A DNA stretch of 64,000 nucleotides from Mucilaginibacter daejeonensis (GCF_020783335.1 NZ_CP086068.1:2480001-2544000); one strand, 5' to 3'; shown: positions 32,278 to 41,416, numbered from the stretch's first letter. Translations and numbers: made by a program. The notes: generated by a model from the sequence alone, not told the origin.

Positions 32278-32922
32278 TTAAAAAGCTTTTCTTAACCGCT
32301 CGGCCAGTTCATCCGACAACGGACTGTCAATAATTGCATTCGCCGCTTTTTTGATATCATAATCAAAGCGGATAAACTCTGCTTTGATGTTACCGCCGAT
32401 GGTTAGTATTACATAACCGCCACGTGGGTCGCCATCTTTGGGCTTACCGACAGACCCGGTGTTGATCACCTGCTTATCGCTGATGTTGCGGTGATAAGGC
32501 AAATGTGAGTGAGCCACGCAAAGGATATCGGCTTTAACAGCATCCATCATTTGGATGACTTCATCTTCGGGCATGTCTTCCAATACGTATTCGTCGATCT
32601 TGCGCGGGCTGCCGTGTACCAGCAGGATCTGAAAATCGGCATATTCCAAGCGGATGTGCGCAGGTAAGGTATTGAGATAAGCCCGGTTGTCGGCCGTCAC
32701 CAGTTCGTAAGCATAGCCTTTGGTCTTTTCATCATGGTTGCCTTTCAGCGTGGCGATACCGCGTTTTCGAACCTCGGCAATTACCTCATTCGGCCAAATA
32801 TTATAGCCGATCAGGTCGCCCAGGCAATACACCGCGTCAGGTTTTCGTTCGTCAACGCTGGCCAGCAACGCCTCAAAGGCAGGCAGGTTGGCGTGTACAT
32901 CGGAAAAAAGTGCTATTCTCAT
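32278..32922 (-). CDS. Metallophosphoesterase of the ars operon
   Basis: A 214-residue calcineurin-like phosphoesterase of the YfcE type. SDVHAN, GDLIGY, GNHDEK, VHGSPRK and AHSHLP supply the two-metal site. Single-domain enzymes of this kind hydrolyse small phosphodiesters or phosphatases. It overlaps the next paralogue by one base and closes the ars operon. Its link to arsenic is by position only, though such phosphoesterases recur at the ends of Bacteroidetes ars operons. Confidence 0.82.
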   Translation of the reverse strand: MRIALFSDVHANLPAFEALLASVDERKPDAVYCLGDLIGYNIWPNEVIAEVRKRGIATLKGNHDEKTKGYAYELVTADNRAYLNTLPAHIRLEYADFQILLVHGSPRKIDEYVLEDMPEDEVIQMMDAVKADILCVAHSHLPYHRNISDKQVINTGSVGKPKDGDPRGGYVILTIGGNIKAEFIRFDYDIKKAANAIIDSPLSDELAERLRKAF

Positions 32923-33680
32923 TAGCCGTTCCTTAACATGTCTGCGTATTCATTAGGCAGCGGACTGTCTTCAACGGCTTTAGCTGCCTTTTCAATGTCA
33001 TAATCAAAACGGATAAACTCGGCTTTAATACTGTCTTTATCTGTTTTTGTGCTGTTTTCTGCAATGTGTAACAACACATAGCCGCCTCTTGGGTCTTTAT
33101 CTTTAGGTTTACCCACTGAGCCGATATTGATCGCATGATAGAACTGCTCATTAGCAGAAAGTACGCGGTGATATGGCTGGTGGGTATGGCCGAAGCACAA
33201 TACATCGGCATCCGCCTGCTCCATAATGCGTAGCATACTTTTTTCGTCGCGATCCTCAAACAGGTATTCGTTCACCTTCCGCGAGCTGCCATGTACCAAC
33301 AGCACGTTTAACTTATCGTTGTTGAGTTGATACTCTAAACGAATGTGTGCCGGTAAGGTGCGCAAATACGCCCGCTGCTCATCTTTTACGATCTCGTTCG
33401 TATAGCTGATGGATATTTTACCCATCGCTTTTTCTTCATCGGTTTTATAAGCGCAGCCGCAATCATCGCTGTGACGGCCAATACCAAAGTCATAGTTGCC
33501 GGTAATGCAGGGAATCCCGCGTTTGCGGATCTCGTCGATCACTTCATTGGGCCAGATGTTATAACCTACCAGGTCACCCAGGCAGTAGATCGCATCAGGT
33601 TTACGGGTTTCCACATCGGCAAAGAAAGCTTCCAATGCAGGCATGTTGGCGTGGATATCAGAGAATAAGGCGATTTTCAT
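32922..33680 (-). CDS. Second metallophosphoesterase of the ars operon
   Basis: A 252-residue paralogue of the next gene, with an insertion rich in acidic residues and Cys (GRHSDDCGCAYKTDEEK). SDIHAN, GDLVGYN, VHGSSRK and GHTHQP are present. The GNHD motif reads GNYD, so the His is replaced while the metal-binding Asn and Asp remain; activity may be altered. It lies two bases after the ACR3 stop, so it is cotranscribed with the arsenite exporter. Confidence 0.8.
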   Translation of the reverse strand: MKIALFSDIHANMPALEAFFADVETRKPDAIYCLGDLVGYNIWPNEVIDEIRKRGIPCITGNYDFGIGRHSDDCGCAYKTDEEKAMGKISISYTNEIVKDEQRAYLRTLPAHIRLEYQLNNDKLNVLLVHGSSRKVNEYLFEDRDEKSMLRIMEQADADVLCFGHTHQPYHRVLSANEQFYHAINIGSVGKPKDKDPRGGYVLLHIAENSTKTDKDSIKAEFIRFDYDIEKAAKAVEDSPLPNEYADMLRNG

Positions 33681-33682
33681 AT

Positions 33683-34768
33683 TCAGGTAGTAGGTATAAT
33701 AGTTTTATTAGCGTAATATTTTTTGCGGAACCAGAAAGCGAGATTGACCAGTGCGATCAGCGCAGGCACTTCCACCAGCGGGCCGATCACCCCGGCAAAG
33801 GCTTCACCGGAGTTGATTCCGAATACCCCGATAGCGACCGCAATGGCCAGTTCAAAGTTATTACCGGTAGCGGTAAAGGCGATTGAGGTGCTGCGTGAAT
33901 AGTCCGCACCAAATGACTTACCGATAAAGAAGCTGGCAATAAACATGATGGTAAAATAGATCACCAGCGGGATGGCGACGCGTACCACATCAAAAGGTAT
34001 CTGTACGATCAGGTTGCCTTTTAAGCTGAACATCACAATGATCGTAAATAGCAACGAGATCAGCGTAATGGGCGAAATGAAAGGCACATATTTGGTATTG
34101 AACCATATTTCGCCCTTCAGTTTAATGAGCGCATAGCGGCTGATGACACCAGCAGCGAATGGGATGCCTAAATAGATACCCACTGATTTGGCGATCTCCC
34201 CAATGGTAATATTCACTGCCAATCCTTTCAGGCCGAACAATGGTGGCAAAAACGTGATGAACACGTAAGCATAAACACTGTAGAGCAATACCTGGAAGAT
34301 GCTGTTCAGGGCGATCAGTCCGGCTGCATATTCGCGGTTGCCTTCAGCGAGTTCATTCCAAACCACCACCATCGCGATACAGCGGGCAAGGCCGATCAGA
34401 ATCAATCCGACCATATAATCCGGGTGGTCACGCAGCAAGGTAATTGCCAGGATGAACATTAGTATAGGCCCGATGATCCAGTTCAGCACCAGCGAGGCGC
34501 TCAATACCCTGGTATTACGAAACACTTCGCCCATGTTCTCATATTTCACTTTGGCCAGCGGCGGGTACATCATTAATATCAAGCCGATAGCTAACGGGAT
34601 ATTTGTCGTACCGCTTGAAAAAGAGTTAATAAAGGTCGCAGTCGAAGGAATAAAATAACCCAGGGCCACGCCGATAGCCATCGCCAGGAAGATCCATAAC
34701 GTCAGGTAACGATCGATAAAACCTAATCTCTTTCTTTCAGCCGCCGGGGCACAGTCATTTGCGCTCAT
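33683..34768 (-). CDS. acr3: ACR3-type arsenite efflux transporter
   Basis: A 361-residue, ten-helix transporter. [19 protein letters not shown] with its single conserved Cys is the ACR3 signature that binds As(III), and [32 protein letters not shown] is the other conserved helix pair. It expels arsenite made by the ArsC gene upstream. Spacing to ArsC is 8 bases. Confidence 0.93.
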   Translation of the reverse strand: MSANDCAPAAERKRLGFIDRYLTLWIFLAMAIGVALGYFIPSTATFINSFSSGTTNIPLAIGLILMMYPPLAKVKYENMGEVFRNTRVLSASLVLNWIIGPILMFILAITLLRDHPDYMVGLILIGLARCIAMVVVWNELAEGNREYAAGLIALNSIFQVLLYSVYAYVFITFLPPLFGLKGLAVNITIGEIAKSVGIYLGIPFAAGVISRYALIKLKGEIWFNTKYVPFISPITLISLLFTIIVMFSLKGNLIVQIPFDVVRVAIPLVIYFTIMFIASFFIGKSFGADYSRSTSIAFTATGNNFELAIAVAIGVFGINSGEAFAGVIGPLVEVPALIALVNLAFWFRKKYYANKTIIPTT

Positions 34769-34776
34769 ATGTTCTG

Positions 34777-35208
34777 TTAATTGTTGGTGTTTAATTCAAA
34801 ATGTTGTTGGGCGAAGTTCTTTGCATAGACCTTGATCAGGTCGCGCACCCTGCGAAACTCGTCCAAGACTGCTTCCGGCGTGCCCGTGGCTTTGGCCGGG
34901 TCAGGGAAGTTTTCATGATATCGCTCTACCTTACCGGGAAAGAACGGGCAGGCTTCATTGGCATTATCGCAAACGGTGATTACGATATCGAACGGGATGC
35001 TTGCATATTCATCCACATGGTTAGAGGTGTGTTTGCTAATATCGATATGGTCTTCTGCCATCACACCAATGGCTTTAGGGTTCACGCCATGTGTTTCAAT
35101 ACCCGCGCTGTAGATCGTCGCTCGGTCGCCTGCGAAGTGACGCAGGTAGCCTTCAGCAATCTGGCTACGGCAACTGTTTCCCGTACATAGGACTAATATA
35201 TTTTTCAT
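34777..35208 (-). CDS. arsC: Arsenate reductase, thioredoxin-coupled (LMW-PTP fold)
   Basis: A 143-residue protein. [11 protein letters not shown] (6-16) is the phosphatase-like P-loop with the nucleophilic Cys, and [14 protein letters not shown] (about 81-94) holds the Cys pair that receives the disulfide in the pI258 ArsC type. It reduces arsenate to arsenite using thioredoxin. It is in line with ACR3 in the operon. Confidence 0.93.
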   Translation of the reverse strand: MKNILVLCTGNSCRSQIAEGYLRHFAGDRATIYSAGIETHGVNPKAIGVMAEDHIDISKHTSNHVDEYASIPFDIVITVCDNANEACPFFPGKVERYHENFPDPAKATGTPEAVLDEFRRVRDLIKVYAKNFAQQHFELNTNN

Positions 35209-35240
35209 TTTACAAATTGAATTGTCTTTTCTTGCGCTCT

Positions 35241-35735
35241 TTAATCAATTCCAACTGAATTACTCCTTTTTTCAAGGAGATATACGTCCCGCCACACGCC
35301 ATACTGCTTTGCGACCTTTTCACGGTAGCCGATAATACGAAATCCCAGTTTCTCATGAAGCTTAACGCTCGCCTCATTCTCAGGAAATATACCGGCTTGC
35401 AGCGTCCACAGGTTCGCCTTCTCACTTTTTATGATCAGGTGTTGTAAAAGTGCCTGGCCTACCTTATGCCCGCGAAAACTTTCGCTCACGTAAACGCTGA
35501 CTTCTGCAACTCCGGCATAAACGCAACGATTCGATACCGGCGCTAATGCAACCCACCCCGCTACTTTACCCGTGCCGGTTATGGCTATAAAACGCAGGTC
35601 AGCTAAATGGCTTTTATTCCAGTCTTCCCACTCAGGAGCTTCAGTTTGAAAGGTCGCCTGACCGGTAGCAATGCCCTCCAAATAAATTCTTCTAACATCC
35701 AGCCAATGCTCAGGTTGTAAGACAATAATGTTCAT
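35241..35735 (-). CDS. GNAT N-acetyltransferase, ArsN-like
   Basis: The ATG at 35735 gives 164 residues of the phosphinothricin-acetyltransferase type: ATFQTEAPEWEDWNKSHL, then the acetyl-CoA site VSVYVSESFRGHKVGQALLQHLI (R/Q-x-x-G-x-G/A) and GFRIIGYREKV near the end. ArsN enzymes acetylate arsinothricin, a natural arsenic antibiotic. Position inside an ars operon supports that role. Confidence 0.8.
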   Translation of the reverse strand: MNIIVLQPEHWLDVRRIYLEGIATGQATFQTEAPEWEDWNKSHLADLRFIAITGTGKVAGWVALAPVSNRCVYAGVAEVSVYVSESFRGHKVGQALLQHLIIKSEKANLWTLQAGIFPENEASVKLHEKLGFRIIGYREKVAKQYGVWRDVYLLEKRSNSVGID

Positions 35736-35752
35736 CGTTACATCCTGATTAT

Positions 35753-36310
35753 TTAGCAGCAACCAGAACCTGGAGCGCAACTTGGTGCTTCAGCAACTAA
35801 ATTTTTTAGCTGAATATTAGGTTTCACTTCCACGGCAGGCGTGCAGCACTCTTCTCCTTTTTCGTTGGTGCCACAACTACCGCCACGAGTGATCGCCTTA
35901 CATTGGACGGCATCCGGACGGAGATCCACGATCAAATTTTCACCATCTATTTTTAATTCTTTTGGCAACATCTGACGAGTATCAAACTGCGCGTTTCCAA
36001 ATTCAATCTTTACTATGGCATTAGGGTTAAGCGGAAGCGCTTTCTCTACGAGGTCTACTATAGACAACGCCTTGCGCACTTTCATTGACCGTAATTGCTG
36101 TTCTTCCTCAGGAACCCATAATTGAACGATCACTTCAGTCCAGGCATTCATGACACCGCCACAATCGACAGAGGTAATCGGAGCTTGTTTGATTTCAGTG
36201 ATATGGTAAGAGGCTTCTACCCATGTATTTTCTGCATATTGAAATTGCAGGTCTAATGTTGGATTAGCCTGTAATTGTTCTTTAAAAGATTGCCATTTTA
36301 AGGTTTCCAT
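35753..36310 (-). CDS. DUF6428 family protein of the ars operon
   Basis: A 185-residue protein seen in Bacteroidetes ars operons. The conserved middle is TSVDCGGVMNAWTEVIVQLWVPEEEQ. The C-terminal quarter is Cys-rich (GGSCGTNEKGEECC, and APSCAPGSGCC at the end), suggesting trivalent arsenic or metal binding. An ArsR-type palindrome lies 22 bases before its start, so it may have its own controlled promoter. Function not established. Confidence 0.75.
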   Translation of the reverse strand: METLKWQSFKEQLQANPTLDLQFQYAENTWVEASYHITEIKQAPITSVDCGGVMNAWTEVIVQLWVPEEEQQLRSMKVRKALSIVDLVEKALPLNPNAIVKIEFGNAQFDTRQMLPKELKIDGENLIVDLRPDAVQCKAITRGGSCGTNEKGEECCTPAVEVKPNIQLKNLVAEAPSCAPGSGCC

Positions 36311-36331
36311 ATTTAAGACATTAAGTTGTTT

Positions 36332-36347
36332 ATTGCAATATTGCGAT
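36332..36347. promoter_or_regulatory. ArsR-type operator, internal copy
   Basis: ATTGCAATATTGCGAT is an almost perfect palindrome (core GCAATATTGC) between arsR and the DUF6428 gene. It matches the site upstream of arsR at 36703 in 15 of 16 positions. Confidence 0.7.
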
Positions 36348-36365
36348 GATTACGTATAAATTTTT

Positions 36366-36695
36366 TTAACAACAGGATGTTGGAACTTTATAAAGGTTAA
36401 AAAAGTTGTTAAGCTGATCTTGTAGCAACGTCCATGCTTTAGGCTCAATACAGTAGCAAACACTTACACCTTCTATAGTGCCTTGAATCAGCCCGGCATT
36501 TTTCAATTCCTTCAAATGCTGTGAGATTGTTGGTTGAGCTAATCCCAACTCATCTACCAAGTCACCGCAGATACAAGCATTTGCACTAATGATATGTTGA
36601 AGAATGGCGATGCGTGCAGGGTGCGCAATTGCTTTCAACATAACAGCTAATCTGTTCTGCTCTTCTGTGAATATTTCCGTCTTTGTAAGTCCCAT
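36366..36695 (-). CDS. arsR: ArsR-family arsenic-responsive repressor
   Basis: A 109-residue winged-helix repressor: AIAHPARIAILQHIIS, then ACICGDLVDELGLAQPTISQHLKELKNAGLIQG (recognition helices), then VCYCIEPKAW and a C-terminal SCC. Cys-x-Cys near helix 4 and other Cys pairs are candidate As(III) sensors. It is the first gene of the ars operon, with operators both before and after it. Confidence 0.9.
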   Translation of the reverse strand: MGLTKTEIFTEEQNRLAVMLKAIAHPARIAILQHIISANACICGDLVDELGLAQPTISQHLKELKNAGLIQGTIEGVSVCYCIEPKAWTLLQDQLNNFFNLYKVPTSCC

Positions 36696-36702
36696 AAACT
36701 AT

Positions 36703-36718
36703 ATTGCAATATTACGAT
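36703..36718. promoter_or_regulatory. ArsR-type operator upstream of arsR
   Basis: ATTGCAATATTACGAT lies 8 bases before the arsR start and agrees with the 36332 site except at one base. Binding here would autoregulate arsR. Confidence 0.7.
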
Positions 36719-36753
36719 ATAGCGATTAATTTTCCAAATTTATTCTCTTTTGT

Positions 36754-36953
36754 TATATTTGAATAGTCAATAAAGTGGGCACCTAACTAAGCACCTGAAG
36801 ATTGACTTTCTTTGTAACTAGCTGATAATAAGCACATTTTAGAAATAGGTTCGAGCCCAGGTGGGAATCACCAACTGGAGATTTCCTTAAACACCTGACG
36901 GCAATTTAGATCATCGCTGATCGAGTGATCCTCTCCCCAATTTGGGGGATTTT
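36754..36953 (+). ncRNA. Candidate structured RNA with promoter box and terminator
   Basis: A TATATTTG box at 36754-36761 is followed by several stems: AGTCAAT (about 36765) with ATTGACT (about 36801); CAGGTG (about 36858) with CACCTG (about 36892) enclosing GGTG/CACC; GATCA-TCG with CGA-TGATC (about 36909-36930); and finally TCCCC/GGGGA (36934-36949) with a T-run at 36950. No coding frame is visible. Identity unknown; GGTTCGAGCCC inside looks like a tRNA T-arm but the T-stem does not pair. Confidence 0.4.
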
Positions 36954-37100
36954 AAGATGCGCGCTTGTTGCAGGGGATCAAATAGTTACCTTAGTTCGGA
37001 TATGCAATTCGAACAGATCGTGTCTTATTTCCTTCCTATTATTTTATGTATTTATAAAGTTCTTTGCTCGATCTGAACATCGATCACTAACCTGATCACC

Positions 37101-37123
37101 AAAAGTGACCAACGGTCACTTTT
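37101..37123. promoter_or_regulatory. TetR-type palindrome downstream of the tetR pseudogene
   Basis: AAAAGTGACC (37101-37110) and GGTCACTTTT (37114-37123) are exact inverted repeats around AAC. The core is the same as the site upstream of the gene, so this may be a second operator. Confidence 0.6.
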
Positions 37124-37134
37124 GATTAAAAAAA

Positions 37135-37751
37135 TCATGTACTCATCCCGCTTACGATAATTTCCGAATACGTTTCCAGCAGACCCGTTCTTTTAAGTTT
37201 GACGATATCTTTAATGAAGACCTTCTTGGCCTCGATAAAATTCATCAGCCCCATACAGCTTCCCCAAATGATATATGTACAATAAGTTGGATCCAACTCC
37301 CTCTTGATAAGGCCATCAGCCTGGCAACGGACAAGGTATGTCGTAAAATAACTTTTGATCTCTGAACTTACGCTTAGATAGCTTTTGATATCGCTTTGAA
37401 ATCCGGCCTTTCCATGTAAATAAATAGCTCAAAATAAACCAGATGCTCCAAATAGAACCGATTAAAGGCCATGATCATTTTACGTAAAGCCATTAAGGGA
37501 TCCTGCTCTTTTACCTCAGCTTGTGTAAAGTACTTAAGCAACACATGCAAGGCTTTAACACTCACCTCTGCAAGCACGTCATCTTTGCTTTTATAGTACT
37601 TGTAAATGGTACCCTTAGCAACGTCTAAATAAGTGACCATTTTATCTATCGTAAAATCATGAACTCCAACATTCAATAGAACGCGGTCCGCAGCATCCAC
37701 GATATGTTGCTCTCTTGTTGCTTTAGGTAGATGTTTATGTTTAGCGATCAT
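37135..37751 (-). pseudogene. TetR-family regulator, frameshifted
   Basis: The N-terminal 125 residues are a standard TetR helix-turn-helix (ATREQHIVDAADRVLLNVGVHDFTIDKMVTYLDVAKGTIYKYYKSKDDVLAEV). The frame stops at 37374 after AISKAI. In the shifted frame the protein continues smoothly (SYLSVSSEIKSYFTTYLVR ... LLETYSEIIVSGMST) to a TGA at 37135-37137. Restoring one A in the AAAA run near 37385 would give a normal ~205-residue protein. It is either a recent pseudogene or a sequencing error. Two matching palindromes flank it. Confidence 0.75.
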
Positions 37752-37775
37752 TAAAGTGACTGTTGGTCACTTTAA
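37751..37775. promoter_or_regulatory. TetR operator upstream of tetR
   Basis: TTAAAGTGAC (37751-37760) and GTCACTTTAA (37766-37775) form a palindrome overlapping the start of the gene, in the intergenic region shared with the divergent Crp/Fnr gene. Its core AGTGACCAACAGTCACT (minus strand) equals the downstream site but for one base. Confidence 0.65.
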
Positions 37776-37847
37776 TACATTAAAAGACCATATTGTTCTA
37801 AGTATGTAAAAAAGATCTTAATTCCTATCTTGGTGCTTAAGCTTTTC

Positions 37848-38408
37848 ATGCAAGACTTAAAAAAATTCTTGATCTCAAGGGTCAACATGACCGAAGAGGA
37901 TCTTACAACCGTCATCAGTTATTTTAGACCCAAGGTATTGGACAAGGGAGATCTGCTGCTCAAACGCGGGCAGATAGCGACCTCATATTATTTTTTGAGA
38001 AGCGGTGGTCTGCGTTTTTACTATGATGAGGACCATGAACTAACCGCCTGGATCGTGCAGCCTGGCGAATTTTTTACGGAGATCTCCAGTTTGAGCCCGG
38101 AAAGACCCACCAGATTCAATATCGAGGCGGTGGAGCATGCGGAATTATACTATATCAGTAAGAAAGATATGGAACTGCTTTACAAGCAATTACCCGCCTG
38201 GCAGGAATTCGGCCGCAGAACGTGGGAAGGAATGGCCATCCGTATGATCGACGAGATCATCCGGTTCCAAACCATGACCGTCGAAGAACGCTATCTCGAA
38301 TTTTTAAAAAAGCCGGGCTTCATGCAGCTGATATCCGTGAAACAAATGGCCTCTTACCTCGGCATAACCCCCAATGCCTTGAGTCGCATCCGGAAAAATC
38401 TGCGCTAA
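37848..38408 (+). CDS. Crp/Fnr-family regulator
   Basis: A 186-residue protein from ATG 37848. A cyclic-nucleotide-binding-like beta-roll (VLDKGDLLLKRGQIATSYYFLRSGGLRFYY, then PGEFFTEISSL) precedes a C-terminal helix-turn-helix (ISVKQMASYLGITPNALSRIRKN). It lacks the key cAMP-contact Arg-Ser pair, as is common for Bacteroidetes members. It probably controls the neighbouring oxidoreductase genes. Confidence 0.85.
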   Translation: MQDLKKFLISRVNMTEEDLTTVISYFRPKVLDKGDLLLKRGQIATSYYFLRSGGLRFYYDEDHELTAWIVQPGEFFTEISSLSPERPTRFNIEAVEHAELYYISKKDMELLYKQLPAWQEFGRRTWEGMAIRMIDEIIRFQTMTVEERYLEFLKKPGFMQLISVKQMASYLGITPNALSRIRKNLR

Positions 38409-38482
38409 CTGCGTATTCTACCAAATGGTAGTTCGGCTGGGCAGAGATCCCCATAGTTTTGCAGGACAAATACTTTAAAACT

Positions 38483-39388
38483 ATGGAGGATCTTATTTTA
38501 GTTGCTGGAGCTACCGGTGATCTGGGTGGCAAATTATGCAGATCATTACTTGATAAAGGCGCACGCGTACGTGCCCTTATCAGGGAAGAAAGCGATCGGA
38601 AAAAGGTCGAAGAATTACGGCGATCCGGAGTGGAGGTGGTCGCGATCCGCTTTAAGGAGGAAGATGGATTGATCACAGCATGCAAAGGCGTTTCCTGCGT
38701 TATCTCTGCACTTGCAGGTTTGCGCGACGTGATCATAACTGCGCAAAGCCAATTGCTGAATGCCGCCATCAAGGCTGGCGTTCCACGCTTTGTTCCCTCG
38801 GACTTTTGTACCGACTTTACTCAAATAGAACCGGGGGAAAACAGGAACTTCGACCTGCGCAGGGAGTTTAAGGACATCCTTGACGCCAGTGACATCCAAG
38901 CGACCTCCATTCTCAATGGAGCATTTGCATACGTTCTACGATATGATATCCCACTACTGGATACCAGGTCAAAATCCATAACTTATTATTCCGGCAAAGC
39001 TGATTGGCAGATCGACTTCACCACTGTAGAAGATGCGGCCGCCTTCACAGCATGCGCGGCATTGGATGCTGATGCGCCAAGATCCTTACGTATCGCAAGC
39101 TTTCGAACGGATCCTGATGAACTGGCAGCACTCACCCAAAAAGTCTTTGGTGAACGTTTCGATCTTAATGAAAAAGGTACACTGGAACAGTTCTCAGCTT
39201 ATATTAAAAAGACACGCGCAGAAGATCCTGAAGGAGAGAGCCAATTGTATCCGCAGTGGCAGCAAATGCAATATCTCCACAGCATGTTCGCCGCGCATCA
39301 CCACACTTTGGATAACGACCGGTATGCCGGGTTAACATGGCATACTGCAGAAATGACACTCAAAGAAATCAACAACAAAAAAGCTTAA
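38483..39388 (+). CDS. NmrA-like NAD(P)-binding oxidoreductase
   Basis: A 301-residue Rossmann protein: LVAGATGDLGGKL at the N-terminus is the GxxGxxG motif, and RALIREESDRKK supplies NADP-phosphate contacts. VPSDFCTDF and NGAFAYVLRYDIPLL follow the isoflavone-reductase/NmrA pattern. No Tyr-x3-Lys pair is present, so it is an atypical SDR and possibly a redox sensor. The ATG at 38483 is preferred to the earlier TTG. Two bases separate it from the hydrolase gene. Confidence 0.82.
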   Translation: MEDLILVAGATGDLGGKLCRSLLDKGARVRALIREESDRKKVEELRRSGVEVVAIRFKEEDGLITACKGVSCVISALAGLRDVIITAQSQLLNAAIKAGVPRFVPSDFCTDFTQIEPGENRNFDLRREFKDILDASDIQATSILNGAFAYVLRYDIPLLDTRSKSITYYSGKADWQIDFTTVEDAAAFTACAALDADAPRSLRIASFRTDPDELAALTQKVFGERFDLNEKGTLEQFSAYIKKTRAEDPEGESQLYPQWQQMQYLHSMFAAHHHTLDNDRYAGLTWHTAEMTLKEINNKKA

Positions 39389-39389
39389 A

Positions 39390-40319
39390 ATGGAAAAGAA
39401 ATATACTGATGAAGAACTCGTTAAGCATTGGCCGAACTTTACAAGCCACATGATCGAAGTGAACGGTACGCAACTGCATTTTGTAGATAGTTTAGGCGAG
39501 GGCCCTATTTTGATATGTCTGCCTGGCTGGCCGCAAACCTGGTATTCTTACCGTTCCGTAGCGGTGCCTTTGTCTGAACATTGCAGGGTGATCGTCGTAG
39601 ATATCCGAGGCATGGGCAGTTCGGCAACACCACCTTCTGGCTATGACAAGAAAACAATGGCGACCGATGTTTACGAGCTGATGAGATCATTGAATGTTGA
39701 CAAAGCTTATGTTTTAGGTCATGATATAGGTGGTATGGTGGCAGCCAGCTTAGCGCACAACTACCCAAATATCGTTGATCGGTTGATCCTAGCTGACGGG
39801 CTTCATCCCAACGAGGGAATGATGCAGATGAAACTCCTGCCCTCTCCGGGAACGTTCGGCGAAAAGATAGATCATCAGCAACCTTACACCTGGTGGATGA
39901 GTTTTAACCAAGTTAAAGGACTGCCAGAACAATTACTGGAGGGGCGTTACCGGTACCTGCTCGATTGGCTTTTTGATCATGTAATGGTGGATAGTTCTAG
40001 GATCTCTGATCTTGAAAGGAATGTGTATGCATCCGTTTACGATCAGCCGGAACGTATACGTGCTTCTAACGGCTGGTACCAATCTTTCAATCAGGATATT
40101 GAGGACGCCAAAAATTATTTAAAGCTACAGATGCCGGTCTTAGGCATAGCCAGCAATGTTTCTTCCGGCTTTTATCAGTACGCTTTACCAGCCATAGCGG
40201 AAAATTACGAACTGGTGAATTTGGAAAATACCGGCCATTATATGTTTGAAGAGGATCCTTTGGGTGTATATGAAGCGATCATGGCGTTCTTGAAAAGCGG
40301 AAGATCTGGTGATGACTAG
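39390..40319 (+). CDS. Alpha/beta hydrolase, epoxide hydrolase-like
   Basis: A 309-residue alpha/beta hydrolase. LPGWPQTWYSYR holds the oxyanion region, HDIGGMVAASLAHNYP the nucleophile elbow with Asp rather than Ser, and NTGHYMFEEDP the catalytic His. The Asp nucleophile and a Trp/Tyr-rich cap region point to epoxide hydrolase or haloalkane dehalogenase chemistry. It is cotranscribed with the NmrA-like gene. Confidence 0.85.
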   Translation: MEKKYTDEELVKHWPNFTSHMIEVNGTQLHFVDSLGEGPILICLPGWPQTWYSYRSVAVPLSEHCRVIVVDIRGMGSSATPPSGYDKKTMATDVYELMRSLNVDKAYVLGHDIGGMVAASLAHNYPNIVDRLILADGLHPNEGMMQMKLLPSPGTFGEKIDHQQPYTWWMSFNQVKGLPEQLLEGRYRYLLDWLFDHVMVDSSRISDLERNVYASVYDQPERIRASNGWYQSFNQDIEDAKNYLKLQMPVLGIASNVSSGFYQYALPAIAENYELVNLENTGHYMFEEDPLGVYEAIMAFLKSGRSGDD

Positions 40320-40586
40320 GATCGCTGTATACGGATCATTATTAATAATTTTGCAAAGCCCTTTATTTGATCTAGTAGGTAATTCCTAAACTAACTGAAC
40401 TGATCGATATTACGAAACCTTACAAGGGAAGATGAGTTCTTTTATTCAGCTCTTAGCGGTCATTAACTGCTCTTGCGCATTGTACGGCTAAATGATCGTG
40501 TGATGATCAAGTTATGAATATCCTTGATTTGGTTAAAGGTGTGCAAGCGTAAGGTTCCACTTTTGTGTCCATAAAACATTATTCAT

Positions 40587-41348
40587 ATGGAACATCAAGA
40601 TCAAATTCAACCCATAGCACTGGTGACCGGTGCGAATCAGGGTGTAGGTAATGAGATCGCTAAAGCACTTTCTGCTCATGGCTATATCGTTTACCTGGGC
40701 TCGCGAAAATTGGAGAATGGAGAAACGGCCGCAGGCGAGATCGGCGGAAATGCTAAAGCGGTACGATTGGACGTGACAAATAACGATAGTATCCAGGCAG
40801 CCATGGCAAAGATCAGCAGTGATCACGGCCGGCTCGACCTGTTGGTAAATAATGCAGGTATATCGCACGGTGGAACCGCACCCAAGGGTCCTGATGAATT
40901 AATGGCTACCGGCCGCGCCGTGAACGTCTCGCTGGACGAGGTACGCACCGTTTGGGAGACCAATGTTTTTGGTGTGATCGCTGTTACGCAAGCTGCTTTA
41001 CCACTATTGCGGAGATCATCAGCAGCACGTATCGTGAATGTATCCAGCGGGCTGGGGTCCCTCACCTGGATCTCTGATCCTAAATGCTGGGCACGCGAAA
41101 ATTTCGGTATCGTGTATGCAGCATCTAAAACTGCTTTGAACGCGGTAACGCTCGCTTTCGCATTAGAGCTGGAAAAAGAAGGCATCAAAGTAAATGCGAC
41201 TAGCCCGGGTTACACGGCCACGGCCCTGAACAACTTTCAGGGAACAGACAGCCTGGAAGTGGGATCACGCGAACCGATCCGCGTCGCCCTAGAGATGGAC
41301 GGCCCTACCGGCGGCTTTACCGGCCCGGATGGTGAACTTCCGTGGTAA
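40587..41348 (+). CDS. Short-chain dehydrogenase/reductase
   Basis: A 253-residue classical SDR. TGANQGVGNEIAKAL is the cofactor-binding TGxxxGxG, NNAGIS the structural motif, SSGLGSL the catalytic Ser and YAASKTAL the Tyr-x3-Lys. The residues after the first strand (LGSRKLENGE) favour NADPH. It starts a separate transcript 267 bases after the hydrolase and resembles carbonyl reductases that act on aldehydes or ketones. Confidence 0.9.
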   Translation: MEHQDQIQPIALVTGANQGVGNEIAKALSAHGYIVYLGSRKLENGETAAGEIGGNAKAVRLDVTNNDSIQAAMAKISSDHGRLDLLVNNAGISHGGTAPKGPDELMATGRAVNVSLDEVRTVWETNVFGVIAVTQAALPLLRRSSAARIVNVSSGLGSLTWISDPKCWARENFGIVYAASKTALNAVTLAFALELEKEGIKVNATSPGYTATALNNFQGTDSLEVGSREPIRVALEMDGPTGGFTGPDGELPW

Positions 41349-41416
41349 GGTCGTATCTTATAACAGTATATCATATGACCGGCGGCTGAAACAGGTACCG
41401 GTCATATTCATTATTA

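Noticed and set aside
36841-36890. tRNA or tmRNA 3' end
   Set aside because: GGTTCGAGCCC looks like a T-arm, but the 5' half of the T-stem does not pair and no acceptor or anticodon arms are present.
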